From Bradyrhizobium sp. SRL28 (lineage in GTDB: Bacteria > Pseudomonadota > Alphaproteobacteria > Rhizobiales > Xanthobacteraceae), in NCBI RefSeq assembly GCF_018596315.1, contig NZ_JAHEAG010000003.1, forward strand, positions 1-64,000: DNA of 64,000 nt, in the 5' to 3' direction. A program made the translations under genes and the position numbers. Below the pieces are notes generated by a model that ran no database searches, had not been told where the DNA came from, and saw only the letters and a list, made by a program, of their open reading frames with translations. Each line of letters opens with the position of its first letter. Within the stretch, counting starts at the first letter, position 1. This document shows, in pieces, positions 37,166-45,796 of this stretch.

Positions 37166-38074
37166 TCACGCGATCTTTGGCAGAACTTGTTTTTCTAAGG
37201 CCTTGGGATCTTCTGAATCCTTGGGACGCTTCGACAGCAGCATGACGGCGATACCGCCCACCACCGTGACCATGCCGGCCAGCCGAAGCGGCCCGAACGT
37301 TTCGCCGAACACCACGCTCGAGGCGGCGGAACCGACGAACGGCACCAGCAGCGCGAACGGCACCACCTGCGCCGCGGGATAATCGCGCAGCAGCCTCCCC
37401 CACAGCCAGTAGGCGATGCTGGTGGAGACGCCGCCGAGGCCGATCATGCACATCAGGCCGGTCAGCGACATGTGGGTCAGCGCATGCCAGGTCGGCTGCG
37501 GGCCGTTGCTGACCAGCGTCAGTGCAACTAAGGGCACCGCCGCGACCAGGCACAGCCACGCGAACAGGTCGAACATCGGCACATCAGCCGCGCGCCGGAG
37601 CAGCAAATTGCCGGCCGCGAAGCTGAGCGGAGAGATCATCAGAATCGCGAAGGCACCGACGCTGAAATCGTAACCGACGGTGCCGCAGATCATCAGCAGG
37701 CCGACCGTGGCGATACCGATGCCCACCGTCTGCCACGCGCCCGGCCGCTCGCGGAACAGCAGCGCGGCAAAGCCGATGGTGAACAGCGCCTGGCTCTGCA
37801 CGATCACGCTGGAGAGGCCGACGGGAACGCCGTGGGCGATGGCAAAGGCTTGCGCCAGAAACTGCCCGAGGAACAGCGTGAAGCTGATCGAGACCAGCAC
37901 CATCCATGAAACCTTCGGCCGTGCCACGAACAGGCAGGGCAAGGCGGCGATGGCAAAGCGCAGCGTCGTCATCAGTTCCGGCGAAAATTCATTGAGCGCA
38001 ATCCGGCTCGCGACGAAGGCAAGCCCCCAGATCACCGCCACCAGGACGGCGATGCAGACATCGGCCGGTTTCAT
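37166..38074 (-). CDS. EamA/DMT family transporter
   Basis: A 302-residue protein with ten hydrophobic helices in two EamA repeats (starting DVCIAVLVAVIWGLAFVASRIAL and AILMISPLSFAAGNLLLRR). Such RhaT/YdcZ-like carriers export amino acids or metabolites. The ATG at 38074 fits the family start; the open frame upstream overlaps the methyltransferase gene. Three copies of CAACAGAGC precede it. Confidence 0.9.
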   Translation of the reverse strand: MKPADVCIAVLVAVIWGLAFVASRIALNEFSPELMTTLRFAIAALPCLFVARPKVSWMVLVSISFTLFLGQFLAQAFAIAHGVPVGLSSVIVQSQALFTIGFAALLFRERPGAWQTVGIGIATVGLLMICGTVGYDFSVGAFAILMISPLSFAAGNLLLRRAADVPMFDLFAWLCLVAAVPLVALTLVSNGPQPTWHALTHMSLTGLMCMIGLGGVSTSIAYWLWGRLLRDYPAAQVVPFALLVPFVGSAASSVVFGETFGPLRLAGMVTVVGGIAVMLLSKRPKDSEDPKALEKQVLPKIA

Positions 38075-38080
38075 TTGTTG

Positions 38081-38124
38081 GCTCTGTTGTTTCTGGGCTC
38101 TGTTGGTTTTTCTTAGCTCTGTTG
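38081..38124 (-). repeat. Three copies of CAACAGAGC before the EamA gene
   Basis: CAACAGAGC occurs on the minus strand at 38116-38124, 38097-38105 and 38081-38089, spaced 19 and 16 bases. The first copy encodes part of the methyltransferase C-terminus (QQS before TAA). It may be a local slippage or duplication. Confidence 0.6.
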
Positions 38125-38808
38125 GTCCGGCTTTGGTTTGCGCAGGAGATAGGTGCCGTGGAGGGGCGCGTGATAGTCGACCGATTCCAGCGTGAAGCCG
38201 ACGTCGGTCAGCATCCGCTCGATCACCCAGCCGAAGGTCGAGTATTCGTCGCGCATATGGGTGACCACGCCCTCGCGCTGGAAATCGTGGTTCTTGATGG
38301 TGAAATCGGCCCACTGCTCGACATCGCGCTCAGTGCCGTCGGGCATGCTGACGAACACGATGTCGCGCAGGTAGAAATTGGCGCCGGGCTTCAGCGCCGC
38401 ATAGATTCTCGCCAGCGCCACCGCCTTCCAGAAGTCAGGCAGATGATGCAGCGTGAATTCGCTGACGATCAGGTCATAGGAATTCGGTTGGTAGGCAAAG
38501 CTCAGCATGCCGGCCGGCTGGGTGCGGATCGCCACCTTGCGGTCGCGGGCCTGGATGTTGGCGAGCGCCAGCATCGCCGGCGAAATGTCGATCGCATCGA
38601 CTTCGGCGCCCATCAGGGCGCCTTCGCAGGCCAGCACACCGTTGCCGCAGCCGATATCGGCCACCCGCCAGCCCTTCTGCACGCCGAGCATGGTCAGCGC
38701 CGCGCGGGCGCGGAGGTCGCTGTCGTCATGCCGGTCGTAGATCGAGGCGACCGCGGAATCGAGCCCGAGCTGCCGCCGTTGATTGTAATACCAGTCCCGC
38801 GCCAGCAT
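38113..38808 (-). CDS. Class I SAM-dependent methyltransferase
   Basis: A 231-residue Rossmann-fold methyltransferase with SAM-binding motif I VADIGCGNGVLACEGALMGAEVDAIDIS (about residues 55-80), and DLIVSEFTLHHLPDFWKAVAL in the motif IV region. The substrate is unknown. It starts three bases after ilvN ends and precedes the EamA gene by 38 bases, so it is cotranscribed with the branched-chain amino acid genes, though no step of that pathway needs a methyltransferase. Confidence 0.85.
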   Translation of the reverse strand: MLARDWYYNQRRQLGLDSAVASIYDRHDDSDLRARAALTMLGVQKGWRVADIGCGNGVLACEGALMGAEVDAIDISPAMLALANIQARDRKVAIRTQPAGMLSFAYQPNSYDLIVSEFTLHHLPDFWKAVALARIYAALKPGANFYLRDIVFVSMPDGTERDVEQWADFTIKNHDFQREGVVTHMRDEYSTFGWVIERMLTDVGFTLESVDYHAPLHGTYLLRKPKPDQQS

Positions 38809-38811
38809 GTT

Positions 38812-39354
38812 TCACATCCCCTCAGGCCCGCGCCCGATCGCAGCAACGCCAGTACGCGACACCTCGACAAGGCCGAGCGGGCGCATCAGGTCGATAAATT
38901 GATTGATCTTGGAAGAATTGCCTGTGATCTCGAACACAAAACTCTCGGTCGTGGCGTCGATCACGCGGGCGCGGAACGCATCCGCCAGCCGCAGCGCCTC
39001 GACCCGGTGGTCGCCGCCGCCGCGCACTTTCACCATGGCGAGTTCCCGCTCGATGGAGCGGCCGGTGATCGTCATGTCGACGACGCGATAGACCGGCACC
39101 ATGCGATCGAGCTGGTGCTTGATCTGCTCGATCACCATCGGCGTACCCGTCGTGACGATGGTGATGCGCGAGAGATGTTTCTGGCTCTCGGTTTCCGACA
39201 CTGTGAGACTGTCGATGTTGTAGCCGCGGCCGGAGAACAGACCGATCACGCGCGCGAGCACGCCCGGCTCGTTCTGCACCAGGACCGAGAGCGTGTGCGT
39301 CTCGTTGGGATCATGGCGCTCTTCCAGGAAGTAGGCTGATGCGGGCTGGTTCAT
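38812..39354 (-). CDS. ilvN: Acetolactate synthase small (regulatory) subunit
   Basis: A 180-residue regulatory subunit with an N-terminal ACT domain (HTLSVLVQNEPGVLARVIGLFSGRGYNIDSLTV, about 18-50) that binds valine for feedback inhibition, and the ALS small-subunit C-terminal domain. It activates and regulates IlvB. Here the two subunit genes are not adjacent: a threonine-dehydratase-like gene lies between them. Confidence 0.95.
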   Translation of the reverse strand: MNQPASAYFLEERHDPNETHTLSVLVQNEPGVLARVIGLFSGRGYNIDSLTVSETESQKHLSRITIVTTGTPMVIEQIKHQLDRMVPVYRVVDMTITGRSIERELAMVKVRGGGDHRVEALRLADAFRARVIDATTESFVFEITGNSSKINQFIDLMRPLGLVEVSRTGVAAIGRGPEGM

Positions 39355-39379
39355 TGTCGTCCCCTCAAATGTCCTCTCG

Positions 39380-40366
39380 TCACGCCATCGCCCGTTGGGC
39401 GGTAGCAGTGATGTCCGTCCCGATCCATTTTCGGAACAGATCGAAATCGATATTGCCGCCGCTCAGGATCAGGCCGACGCGCTTGCCGGCGAGCTTTGCC
39501 TTCTCCTGCAGCGCCGCGGCCAGCGCAGCCGCGCCGGCGCCTTCGGCGAGGTTGTGCGTGTCGGTCCAGTAGGCGCGGACGGCTGCTGCGACCTCATCGT
39601 CCGTGACCTGCACGATGCGCGAGGCGCCTTTGCGAATGACCGCAAGCGCTTCGGCAACGGGAACGCGGGTGGCCATGCCGTCGGCCAGCGTGTTGCTGGT
39701 CTCGGTTGTGACGACCATGCCGGCCGCAAACGACAGCGCGTAGGATGGCGCTTCGGTCGACTGCACGCCGACGATCTCAGTCTTCAGCCCAAGCAGATCG
39801 CGCGCCATGATGCAGCCGCAGATCCCAGAGCCCTGCCCGATCGGCACATAGAGCACGTCGAGGTCAGGCGCCGCGCGCAGCAATTCGAGCGCATAGGTCG
39901 CGACGCCGAGCACGAGGTCGGGATGAAACGACGGCACCATGTGAAGGCCGTCGAACTGGGCGCGGCGCTGGGCTTCTTCAGCTGCCGCCTGAAAATCCTC
40001 GCCATGCTCGACCAGTTCGGCGCCGAACGCGCGCATGGCGCGGTTCTTCTCCACCGAATTGCCTTTCGGGACATAGATCAACGCGCGAACGCCATGACGG
40101 CCGGCGGCGAACGCAAGACTCTGCCCGTGATTGCCGCGCGTGGCGGAAATGATTCCAGGCGTGTTCGGCCGCTCCCGCTTCAACCGGTCGAGATAGACCA
40201 GCCCGCCGCGCACCTTGAACGCGCCGATCGGCGTGTGGTTCTCATGCTTGACCACGACATTGGCGCCGAGGCGCTCGCTCAGCAACGGCCAGGCATGCGC
40301 CGCCGTCGGCGGCACCGCCTGCCCCACAATCTCATGCGCGCGTTCGAGCTCTTTGAGGTCAAACAT
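39380..40366 (-). CDS. Threonine dehydratase-like PLP enzyme
   Basis: A 328-residue fold-type II PLP enzyme. The Schiff-base Lys is in IGAFKVRGG (about residue 50), where the usual Ser is replaced by Ala; SATRGNHGQSLAFAA binds PLP phosphate/asparagine, and LILSGGNIDF is the C-terminal glycine motif. It lacks the ACT regulatory domain of biosynthetic IlvA, so it resembles catabolic threonine/serine dehydratase or hydroxyaspartate-type ammonia-lyase. By position it could supply 2-oxobutanoate for isoleucine. It lies 14 bases after ilvB and 25 before ilvN. Confidence 0.85.
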   Translation of the reverse strand: MFDLKELERAHEIVGQAVPPTAAHAWPLLSERLGANVVVKHENHTPIGAFKVRGGLVYLDRLKRERPNTPGIISATRGNHGQSLAFAAGRHGVRALIYVPKGNSVEKNRAMRAFGAELVEHGEDFQAAAEEAQRRAQFDGLHMVPSFHPDLVLGVATYALELLRAAPDLDVLYVPIGQGSGICGCIMARDLLGLKTEIVGVQSTEAPSYALSFAAGMVVTTETSNTLADGMATRVPVAEALAVIRKGASRIVQVTDDEVAAAVRAYWTDTHNLAEGAGAAALAAALQEKAKLAGKRVGLILSGGNIDFDLFRKWIGTDITATAQRAMA

Positions 40367-40380
40367 GGGAATGCTTCACC

Positions 40381-42156
40381 TCACACCAGCGCCTTGCCGC
40401 CGGCGAACGCCGCGGCGGTAGCTTCGTCGGTGGCTTCCGCCGGCAGCAGCATTTCGTTATGCGCCTTGCCGGACGGAATCATCGGGAAGCAGTTTTCCAG
40501 CGCAGCGACACGGCAATCGAACAGCACCGGCCGCTTGACCTTGATCATCTCCTTGAGCGCGCCGTCGAGATCGCCAGGCTTGATCGCCTGCAGGCCGACG
40601 CAGCCGAACGCGTCCGCGAGCTTGACGAAATCCGGCAGCGCTTCGGAGTAGGAATGCGACAGCCGGTTGCCGTGCAGCAGCTGCTGCCACTGCCGCACCA
40701 TGCCCATGTACTGGTTGTTCAGGATGAAGATCTTGATCGGCAGTTCATACTGAACCGCCGTCGACATCTCCTGCATCGTCATCTGCACCGAGGCATCACC
40801 CGCGATGTCGATCACGAGGCTGTCGCGATGCGCGACCTGCACGCCGAGCGCGGCCGGCAGGCCGTAGCCCATGGTGCCGAGACCGCCCGACGTCATCCAG
40901 CGGTGCGGCTCCTCGAACCCGAAGAACTGCGCCGCCCACATCTGGTGCTGGCCGACTTCGGTCGTGATGTAGGTGTCATGGCCACGCGTCGCCTCGAACA
41001 GCTTCTGAATGGCGTGCTGCGGCAGGATGACGTCGTTGCTCTTCTTGTAGGCCAACGAATTGCGCGCGCGCCAGGTGGCAATCTCCTGCCACCAGCTCTT
41101 GATGTCGGGCTTCTTTGCTTCTGCCTTGAACACCTGCAGCAGGTCGCCGAGCACATTGCCGGCGTCGCCGATGATCGGCACGTCGACATGAATGTTCTTG
41201 TTGATCGAGGACGGATCGATGTCGATGTGGATCTTCTTCGAGCCCGGCGAGAACGCATCGACACGCCCGGTGATGCGGTCGTCGAAGCGCGCGCCGACGC
41301 ACAGCATGACGTCGCAACCATGCATCGCCATGTTGGACTCGTAGGTGCCGTGCATGCCGAGCATGCCCAGCCAGTTCTTCCCCGTGGCCGGATAGGCGCC
41401 GAGGCCCATCAGGGTCGAGGTGATCGGGAATCCCGTGACCTCGACCAGCTCGCGCAACAGCTTGGACGCCTCGAGCCCCGAATTGATGACGCCGCCGCCG
41501 GAGTAGATCACCGGCCGCTTGGCGGAAGCCAGCAGCGCCACAGCCTTGCGAATCTGAGCCGCATCGCCCTTCACCCGCGGCGTGTAGGAAACGTGCACGT
41601 CGTCCCTGCGCGGCGGATGATACGTGCCGGTTGCAAACTGCACGTCCTTGGGCACGTCGACCAGCACGGGTCCGGGACGGCCCGTGGTCGCGACATAGAA
41701 CGCCTCGTGCAGCACCTTGGCCAGATCGTTGACGTCGCGCACCAGCCAGTTGTGCTTGGTGCAGGGACGGGTGATGCCGACGGTGTCGCATTCCTGGAAC
41801 GCGTCGTTGCCGATCAGATGTGTAGGAACTTGCCCGGTGATGCAGACCAGCGGAATCGAATCCATCAGCGCGTCGGTCAGCGGCGTCACCATGTTGGTGG
41901 CGCCGGGACCCGACGTCACCAGCACCACGCCGGGCTTGCCGGTCGAGCGCGCATAGCCTTCGGCCGCATGGCCGGCGCCCTGCTCGTGCCGCACCAGAAT
42001 GTGCTCGACGTCGCTCTGCTGGAAAATCTCGTCATAGATCGGAAGCACCGCGCCGCCGGGATAGCCGAACAGATGCTGGACGCCATGATCGATGAGCGCG
42101 CGCACGATCATCGCGGCGCCGGTCATCTGGTTCGGATCGTGGCTCTTGTCGGTCAT
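40381..42156 (-). CDS. ilvB: Acetolactate synthase large (catalytic) subunit
   Basis: A 591-residue ThDP enzyme making acetolactate and acetohydroxybutyrate. Three domains are visible: N-terminal PYR with FGYPGGAVLPIYD and the catalytic Glu in VRHEQGAGHAAEGYAR (about residue 60), a central FAD-type domain, and a C-terminal PP domain with the ThDP/Mg motif GDASVQMTMQE and NNQYMGM. Length is normal. A leader peptide, terminator and promoter upstream indicate attenuation. It is the first gene of the ilv cluster. Confidence 0.97.
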   Translation of the reverse strand: MTDKSHDPNQMTGAAMIVRALIDHGVQHLFGYPGGAVLPIYDEIFQQSDVEHILVRHEQGAGHAAEGYARSTGKPGVVLVTSGPGATNMVTPLTDALMDSIPLVCITGQVPTHLIGNDAFQECDTVGITRPCTKHNWLVRDVNDLAKVLHEAFYVATTGRPGPVLVDVPKDVQFATGTYHPPRRDDVHVSYTPRVKGDAAQIRKAVALLASAKRPVIYSGGGVINSGLEASKLLRELVEVTGFPITSTLMGLGAYPATGKNWLGMLGMHGTYESNMAMHGCDVMLCVGARFDDRITGRVDAFSPGSKKIHIDIDPSSINKNIHVDVPIIGDAGNVLGDLLQVFKAEAKKPDIKSWWQEIATWRARNSLAYKKSNDVILPQHAIQKLFEATRGHDTYITTEVGQHQMWAAQFFGFEEPHRWMTSGGLGTMGYGLPAALGVQVAHRDSLVIDIAGDASVQMTMQEMSTAVQYELPIKIFILNNQYMGMVRQWQQLLHGNRLSHSYSEALPDFVKLADAFGCVGLQAIKPGDLDGALKEMIKVKRPVLFDCRVAALENCFPMIPSGKAHNEMLLPAEATDEATAAAFAGGKALV

Positions 42157-42253
42157 GGTCTGCTCCGGATGCGCTGCTGGCGCGGCTTTCTTCGGTTTTG
42201 AGTTTCAGAGCCAGATGACGTTTCTTCGAAGCGTCATCTCGCTCTATCTTCTT

Positions 42254-42306
42254 GTTTGAGCATGATCTTTTCGGAAAACCGGTTCCCACTTTTCCGGATC
42301 ATGCTC
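42254..42306. repeat. Palindromic repeat, family D
   Basis: TTGTTTGAGCATGATCTTTT, CGGAAAACCGGTTCCC and TTTTCCGGATCATGCT. It sits between the attenuator terminator and ilvB, so every ilvB transcript contains it. Confidence 0.85.
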
Positions 42307-42310
42307 TGGG

Positions 42311-42336
42311 AATAAAAAAAGGGCCCGAGAGGCCCC
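42311..42336 (-). terminator. ilvB attenuator terminator
   Basis: On the minus strand GGGCC-TCTCG-GGCCC is followed directly by TTTTTTATT. It lies 29 bases after the leader peptide stop and about 155 bases before ilvB. Confidence 0.85.
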
Positions 42337-42364
42337 ATGCACACCGCCTGAATTTGGGATGGCC

Positions 42365-42430
42365 TCAGCCACCCCCGGCGGTGCGCCTGGGTACGACTAC
42401 GATAAGGAGTTTGGTAATAATATTACGCAT
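42365..42430 (-). CDS. ilv leader peptide (21 residues, Ile/Leu/Val-rich)
   Basis: The frame reads MRNIITKLLIVVVPRRTAGG plus a final Gly, then TGA. Eight of residues 4-13 are Ile, Leu or Val (Ile 3, Leu 2, Val 3). It lies between a sigma-70-like promoter and a rho-independent terminator, upstream of ilvB. This matches leader peptides of ribosome-mediated attenuators for branched-chain amino acid genes. A clear Shine-Dalgarno site is not visible at normal spacing, so translation initiation is the weakest point. Confidence 0.78.
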   Translation of the reverse strand: MRNIITKLLIVVVPRRTAGGG

Positions 42431-42461
42431 TTGGCGACCCGGACTTCCCAAAGATTGCGCG

Positions 42462-42489
42462 GTTATACCGCCCGCTCCCCGGAAGTCAA
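42462..42489 (-). promoter_or_regulatory. Sigma-70-like promoter of the ilv cluster
   Basis: On the minus strand TTGACT (42484-42489) and TATAAC (42462-42467) are separated by 16 bases. Transcription would start near 42455, about 25 bases before the leader peptide. Confidence 0.7.
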
Positions 42490-42589
42490 GGGAAGGACGC
42501 CTTTAGCGCGATTTTTGCAGCTTAGCGGCGTTCCGGCCGTTCGGCGAGTGGGAATTTCATGCGTGCAGCCATGCGGGGAGGCTCGTGGC

Positions 42590-42936
42590 CTGGAGCGCAG
42601 CGTAATCCGGGGCTGGTGCCTGCTGAGCGAATCCCGGATTGCGCTTCGCTCCATCCGGGCTACGCGGTCCCGTGCTTCCCCCCACCCCCTCGCTGCCCTC
42701 GCTCGTAGCCGGCGGCCCGTAGCCCGGGTGGAGCGAAGCGCAACCCGGGGCCGGGAGCCGCAGAGAGAATCCCGGATTTCGCTGCGCTCCATCCGGGCTA
42801 CGCGGTCCGTGCTTCCACCCACCCCCTCGCTGCCCTCGCTCGTAGCCGGCGGCCCGTAGCCCGGGTGGAGCGAAGCGCAACCCGGGGACCGGGAGAGTGA
42901 ATCCCGGATTGCGCTGCGCTCCATCCGGGCTACGCG
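42590..42936. repeat. Tandem array of a GTAGCCCGG palindromic repeat with copies of the miaA 3' end
   Basis: About two and a half units of roughly 130 bases. Each has the inverted pair GTAGCCCGGGTGGAGCGAAG and GCTCCATCCGGGCTACGCGG, then GGTCCGTGCTTCC and CACCCCCTCGCTGCC. The latter two resemble the last codons of miaA (GGTCCGTGCTTCC, CCACCCCCTCGCCGCC), and the real miaA stop lies in the last unit. Confidence 0.8.
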
Positions 42937-43859
42937 GTCCGTGCTTCCAGCCACCCCCTCGCCGCCTCCGGCTTCACCCATTCGAACTCCGGCAGCTGAT
43001 GCCGGAACCAGGTGAATTGCCGCTTGGCGTAATGGCGGGTGTCGGCGCGGCCGATTTCGGCGGCCTCTTCGCGCGTGATCTCGCTGCGGAGGTAGTGGAT
43101 CAGCACCGGTACGCCATGGGCCTTCATCGCCGGCAGCAAGGGATCGAGGTTTCGCGCGGCCAGTGCGGCGACCTCATCCAGCGCGCCAGCGGTCAGCATC
43201 GCGTCGAACCGCGCATCGATCCGCGCATAAAGCTGATCCCGTTCGGGCGCGAGGAACAGGGCGGTGAATTCGCTCCGAGGCAGCAGCGGCGGCAGGCCTT
43301 CCTGATGCCAGTCGGGCAGCGTACGGCCGGTGGCTTCGACGACCTCCAGCGCGCGGGCAATCCGCGTGCGGTCGCGCGGCTTCAGGCGTTCGGCCGAGAC
43401 GGGATCGCGCCGCGCCAGCTCAGTGTGCAGCGCTTCGACACCGTCGCGCTCCAGCCGGGCGCGAACGGCTTCGCGCACATCGGGTGGAATCGGCGGCACT
43501 GCGGAGAGACCACGCGTCAATGCCTTGAAGTATAGGCCGGAGCCGCCGATGAAGACGGCCAAGCGCTTTTCCGCACGCGCCTCCGCCAGCACCTTGGCAG
43601 CATCCGCCACCCAGGCCCCCGCCGAGAAATTGACCGATGCATCGACATGGCCATAGAGCCGGTGCGGCGCGCGGGCCTCCTCCTCCACCGTCGGCCGCGC
43701 CGTGATGATGCGGAGATCGCGATAGACCTGCATGGAATCGGTGTTGATGACGATTCCGCCGGTCTTTTGCGCCAATTCGAGCGCCAGGGCCGACTTGCCG
43801 CTGGCGGTCGGCCCTGCGATAAGCACGGCCTTGCTCAAACTAAGCGAATTCGCCTGCAT
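42930..43859 (-). CDS. miaA: tRNA dimethylallyltransferase
   Basis: A 309-residue enzyme that adds a dimethylallyl group to A37 of tRNAs reading UNN codons. The P-loop [15 protein letters not shown] is at residues about 16-30, [12 protein letters not shown] follows, then [15 protein letters not shown] and the C-terminal tRNA-binding [15 protein letters not shown]. The start is taken at 43859, with GAGGGAC close before it; this ATG overlaps the divergent serB ATG in the sequence CATG. A longer frame inside serB is open to 43991. The TAG stop and the last residues are in a palindromic repeat. Confidence 0.93.
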   Translation of the reverse strand: MQANSLSLSKAVLIAGPTASGKSALALELAQKTGGIVINTDSMQVYRDLRIITARPTVEEEARAPHRLYGHVDASVNFSAGAWVADAAKVLAEARAEKRLAVFIGGSGLYFKALTRGLSAVPPIPPDVREAVRARLERDGVEALHTELARRDPVSAERLKPRDRTRIARALEVVEATGRTLPDWHQEGLPPLLPRSEFTALFLAPERDQLYARIDARFDAMLTAGALDEVAALAARNLDPLLPAMKAHGVPVLIHYLRSEITREEAAEIGRADTRHYAKRQFTWFRHQLPEFEWVKPEAARGWLEARTA

Positions 43860-44760
43860 GTCCCTCGTCGCCACCCTCATCTGCAACCCGGCCAATCCCG
43901 CGCTCGACACCACCATCGTCGACGGCGCGCTGGCCGTTCTCCCCTCGCCCGGCACGGCGCAATGGTTGTTCGACGAAGTGGCAGTCGACATTCCCTTCGA
44001 CTATCAGGTCAAGAGCCCTGATGACATCAAGGCGATCGAAACCCGCCTGCAAGCGGCGCGCGGCGACCTGCCGATCGACATCGTCGTGCAGCCTGTGGCC
44101 TTCAGGCGCAAGAAGCTTTTTCTGGCGGACATGGATTCCACCATGATCGGCCAGGAATGCATCGACGAGTTGGCCGATTTCGCCGGGCTGAAGGCGCATG
44201 TCGCTGGGATCACCGAACGGGCGATGCGCGGCGAGATCGAATTCGAGCCGGCGCTACGCGAGCGCGTCGCGCTCTTGAAAGACCTCCCGGTCAGCGTGGT
44301 CGACGAGGTGCTGGCAAAACGCATCACGCCGACGGCGGGAGGCCGCGAGCTGGTCATGACCATGCGTGCCAACGGCGCTTACACCTGCCTGATCTCGGGC
44401 GGCTTCACGCTGTTCACCAATGCGGTCGCCGCAAAAATCGGCTTCCAGGAGAACCGCGCCAACGAACTCGGGGTTCGCGACGGCAAGTTCACCGGCGAAG
44501 TCGCCGAGCCGATCCTCGGCCGCGCCACCAAGCTGGCAACGCTGATCGAGCTTCGCGAATCGTTCGACCTCGACGAAATCGACACGCTGGTGACCGGCGA
44601 CGGCGCCAACGATCTCGGCATGATCCAGGCTGCGGGGCTCGGCGTCGCCTATCACGCCAAGCCCGCGGTCGCCGCCGCCGCCGCCGCGCGGATCGACTAC
44701 GGCGATCTCACTGCATTGCTATATGCGCAGGGCTATCGGCGCGACGAGTTCGCGGACTAA
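43858..44760 (+). CDS. serB: Phosphoserine phosphatase
   Basis: A 300-residue HAD-family phosphatase, last step of serine synthesis. After an N-terminal ACT-like domain (about residues 1-80), the HAD motif I is LADMDSTM (Asp91 nucleophile, Asp93), motif II is CLISGGFT, and motif III/IV is [25 protein letters not shown]. The start MSLVATLIC fits the family; the frame is open to 43732 inside miaA. The start codon overlaps that of divergent miaA. Confidence 0.95.
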   Translation: MSLVATLICNPANPALDTTIVDGALAVLPSPGTAQWLFDEVAVDIPFDYQVKSPDDIKAIETRLQAARGDLPIDIVVQPVAFRRKKLFLADMDSTMIGQECIDELADFAGLKAHVAGITERAMRGEIEFEPALRERVALLKDLPVSVVDEVLAKRITPTAGGRELVMTMRANGAYTCLISGGFTLFTNAVAAKIGFQENRANELGVRDGKFTGEVAEPILGRATKLATLIELRESFDLDEIDTLVTGDGANDLGMIQAAGLGVAYHAKPAVAAAAAARIDYGDLTALLYAQGYRRDEFAD

Positions 44761-44773
44761 TTGAAATTGGTTT

Positions 44774-44851
44774 GTTGCTCACGCCAGCAACGTGAACCTA
44801 TTGCGACGATGAGCAACCTTAAGTAGCTTGCACAAAAGAAGCATCTTAAGG
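44774..44851. promoter_or_regulatory. Two nested inverted repeats before the Mrr-like gene
   Basis: GTTGCTCA (44774-44781) pairs with TGAGCAAC (44810-44817), and CCTTAAG (44817-44823) pairs with CTTAAGG (44845-44851). The second pair covers the ribosome binding site (AAGGGG) of the gene at 44859. They may be a serB terminator-like structure, operators, or a translational shield. Confidence 0.55.
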
Positions 44852-44858
44852 GGTCGCA

Positions 44859-45758
44859 ATGAGCCAACCTAAGACGGTTGATCGTGGCGTTTCGTTCATC
44901 AAATTCGTGCTTGGACTCTTAAGGGCTCACCCGGACGGCATGCGTCCACGCGACATCTACGCAGAGATCGAATCAAAGCTGCCCCTGGATGATTTCGACA
45001 AGGAGACGATGAAGGGATCGGGACTGCCCCGGTGGCGAGCCACCCTGCATTTCCACTCTGTCGCAGCGACGAAAGCTGTATTGCTCGTCAAGTCGGACGG
45101 ACGCTGGCGGGTGACGGATGAGGGTCAGAAGTTTGTGACCCTGCCGGATTACGAACTCAAGCGGCTGATGCGGTCCCGCTACCGGGAATGGCGTTGGAGC
45201 CACCAGAAGGTAAAGACCGCTGGAATTGCAACCGCTGTCGACGAAACGCCGCCGCTCGACACTTCGGTTCTGTTCGAAGATGCCAAGGAAAAGGCCCGCG
45301 AGGAAATCGACACCTATCTCGACACCCTCTCGGGCTACGAATTCCAGAACCTCGTGGCGGCGCTGCTTGAAGGGATGGGATACGCCACAAGCACGGTTTC
45401 AAAACCAGGCTCGGATGGAGGGACGGATATCCTTGCCTATATCGATCCCTTGGGCGCGCAGACGCCGCATATCCGGGTTCAGGTGAAGCATCGAGACCAG
45501 ACAGCTTCGCGTGAAGATGTCGCAGCACTTCGAGGCATCATCCGGGGCGATCGGGAAATTGGGCTGTTTGTTTCTTCCGGTGGCTTCTCAAGGGAGGCGC
45601 GTCGCGAAGCCGGCAATGGCGCCGTTCACATCGAACTGGTCGACCTCGACCGCTTTCTCGAACTTTGGCTGCAGCATTACAGCAAGATCCCCGAAGTCAG
45701 GCGATCGAAGCTTCGCCTTGAGCCAATCCACTTTCTGGCCGTGGTCTCGCTCACGTGA
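44859..45758 (+). CDS. Mrr-like (type IV) restriction endonuclease
   Basis: A 299-residue protein with an N-terminal winged-helix Mrr_N-like domain (about residues 8-110, with GRWRVTDEGQKFV) and a C-terminal Mrr catalytic domain (about 155-260) of the PD-(D/E)xK fold: GYEFQNLVAALLEGMGY, then SDGGTDI (Asp190) and VQVKHRD (Gln208, Lys210). Mrr enzymes cut methylated DNA. No methyltransferase gene is adjacent, consistent with a solitary type IV enzyme. Its lower GC and different codon use than serB suggest transfer. Inverted repeats sit on its translation start region. Confidence 0.85.
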   Translation: MSQPKTVDRGVSFIKFVLGLLRAHPDGMRPRDIYAEIESKLPLDDFDKETMKGSGLPRWRATLHFHSVAATKAVLLVKSDGRWRVTDEGQKFVTLPDYELKRLMRSRYREWRWSHQKVKTAGIATAVDETPPLDTSVLFEDAKEKAREEIDTYLDTLSGYEFQNLVAALLEGMGYATSTVSKPGSDGGTDILAYIDPLGAQTPHIRVQVKHRDQTASREDVAALRGIIRGDREIGLFVSSGGFSREARREAGNGAVHIELVDLDRFLELWLQHYSKIPEVRRSKLRLEPIHFLAVVSLT

Positions 45759-45796
45759 GGCTTATCGGCGCGGGGAGTTCGTTGATACAGACTCGA

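Noticed and set aside
40459..42201. Plus-strand open frame (580 codons) opposite ilvB
   Set aside because: Arg/His/Asp-rich antisense shadow of a well-conserved acetolactate synthase.
42463..42981. Minus-strand ORFs with repeated [13 protein letters not shown] phrases
   Set aside because: These are translations of the tandem palindromic repeat array near miaA, not a repeat protein.
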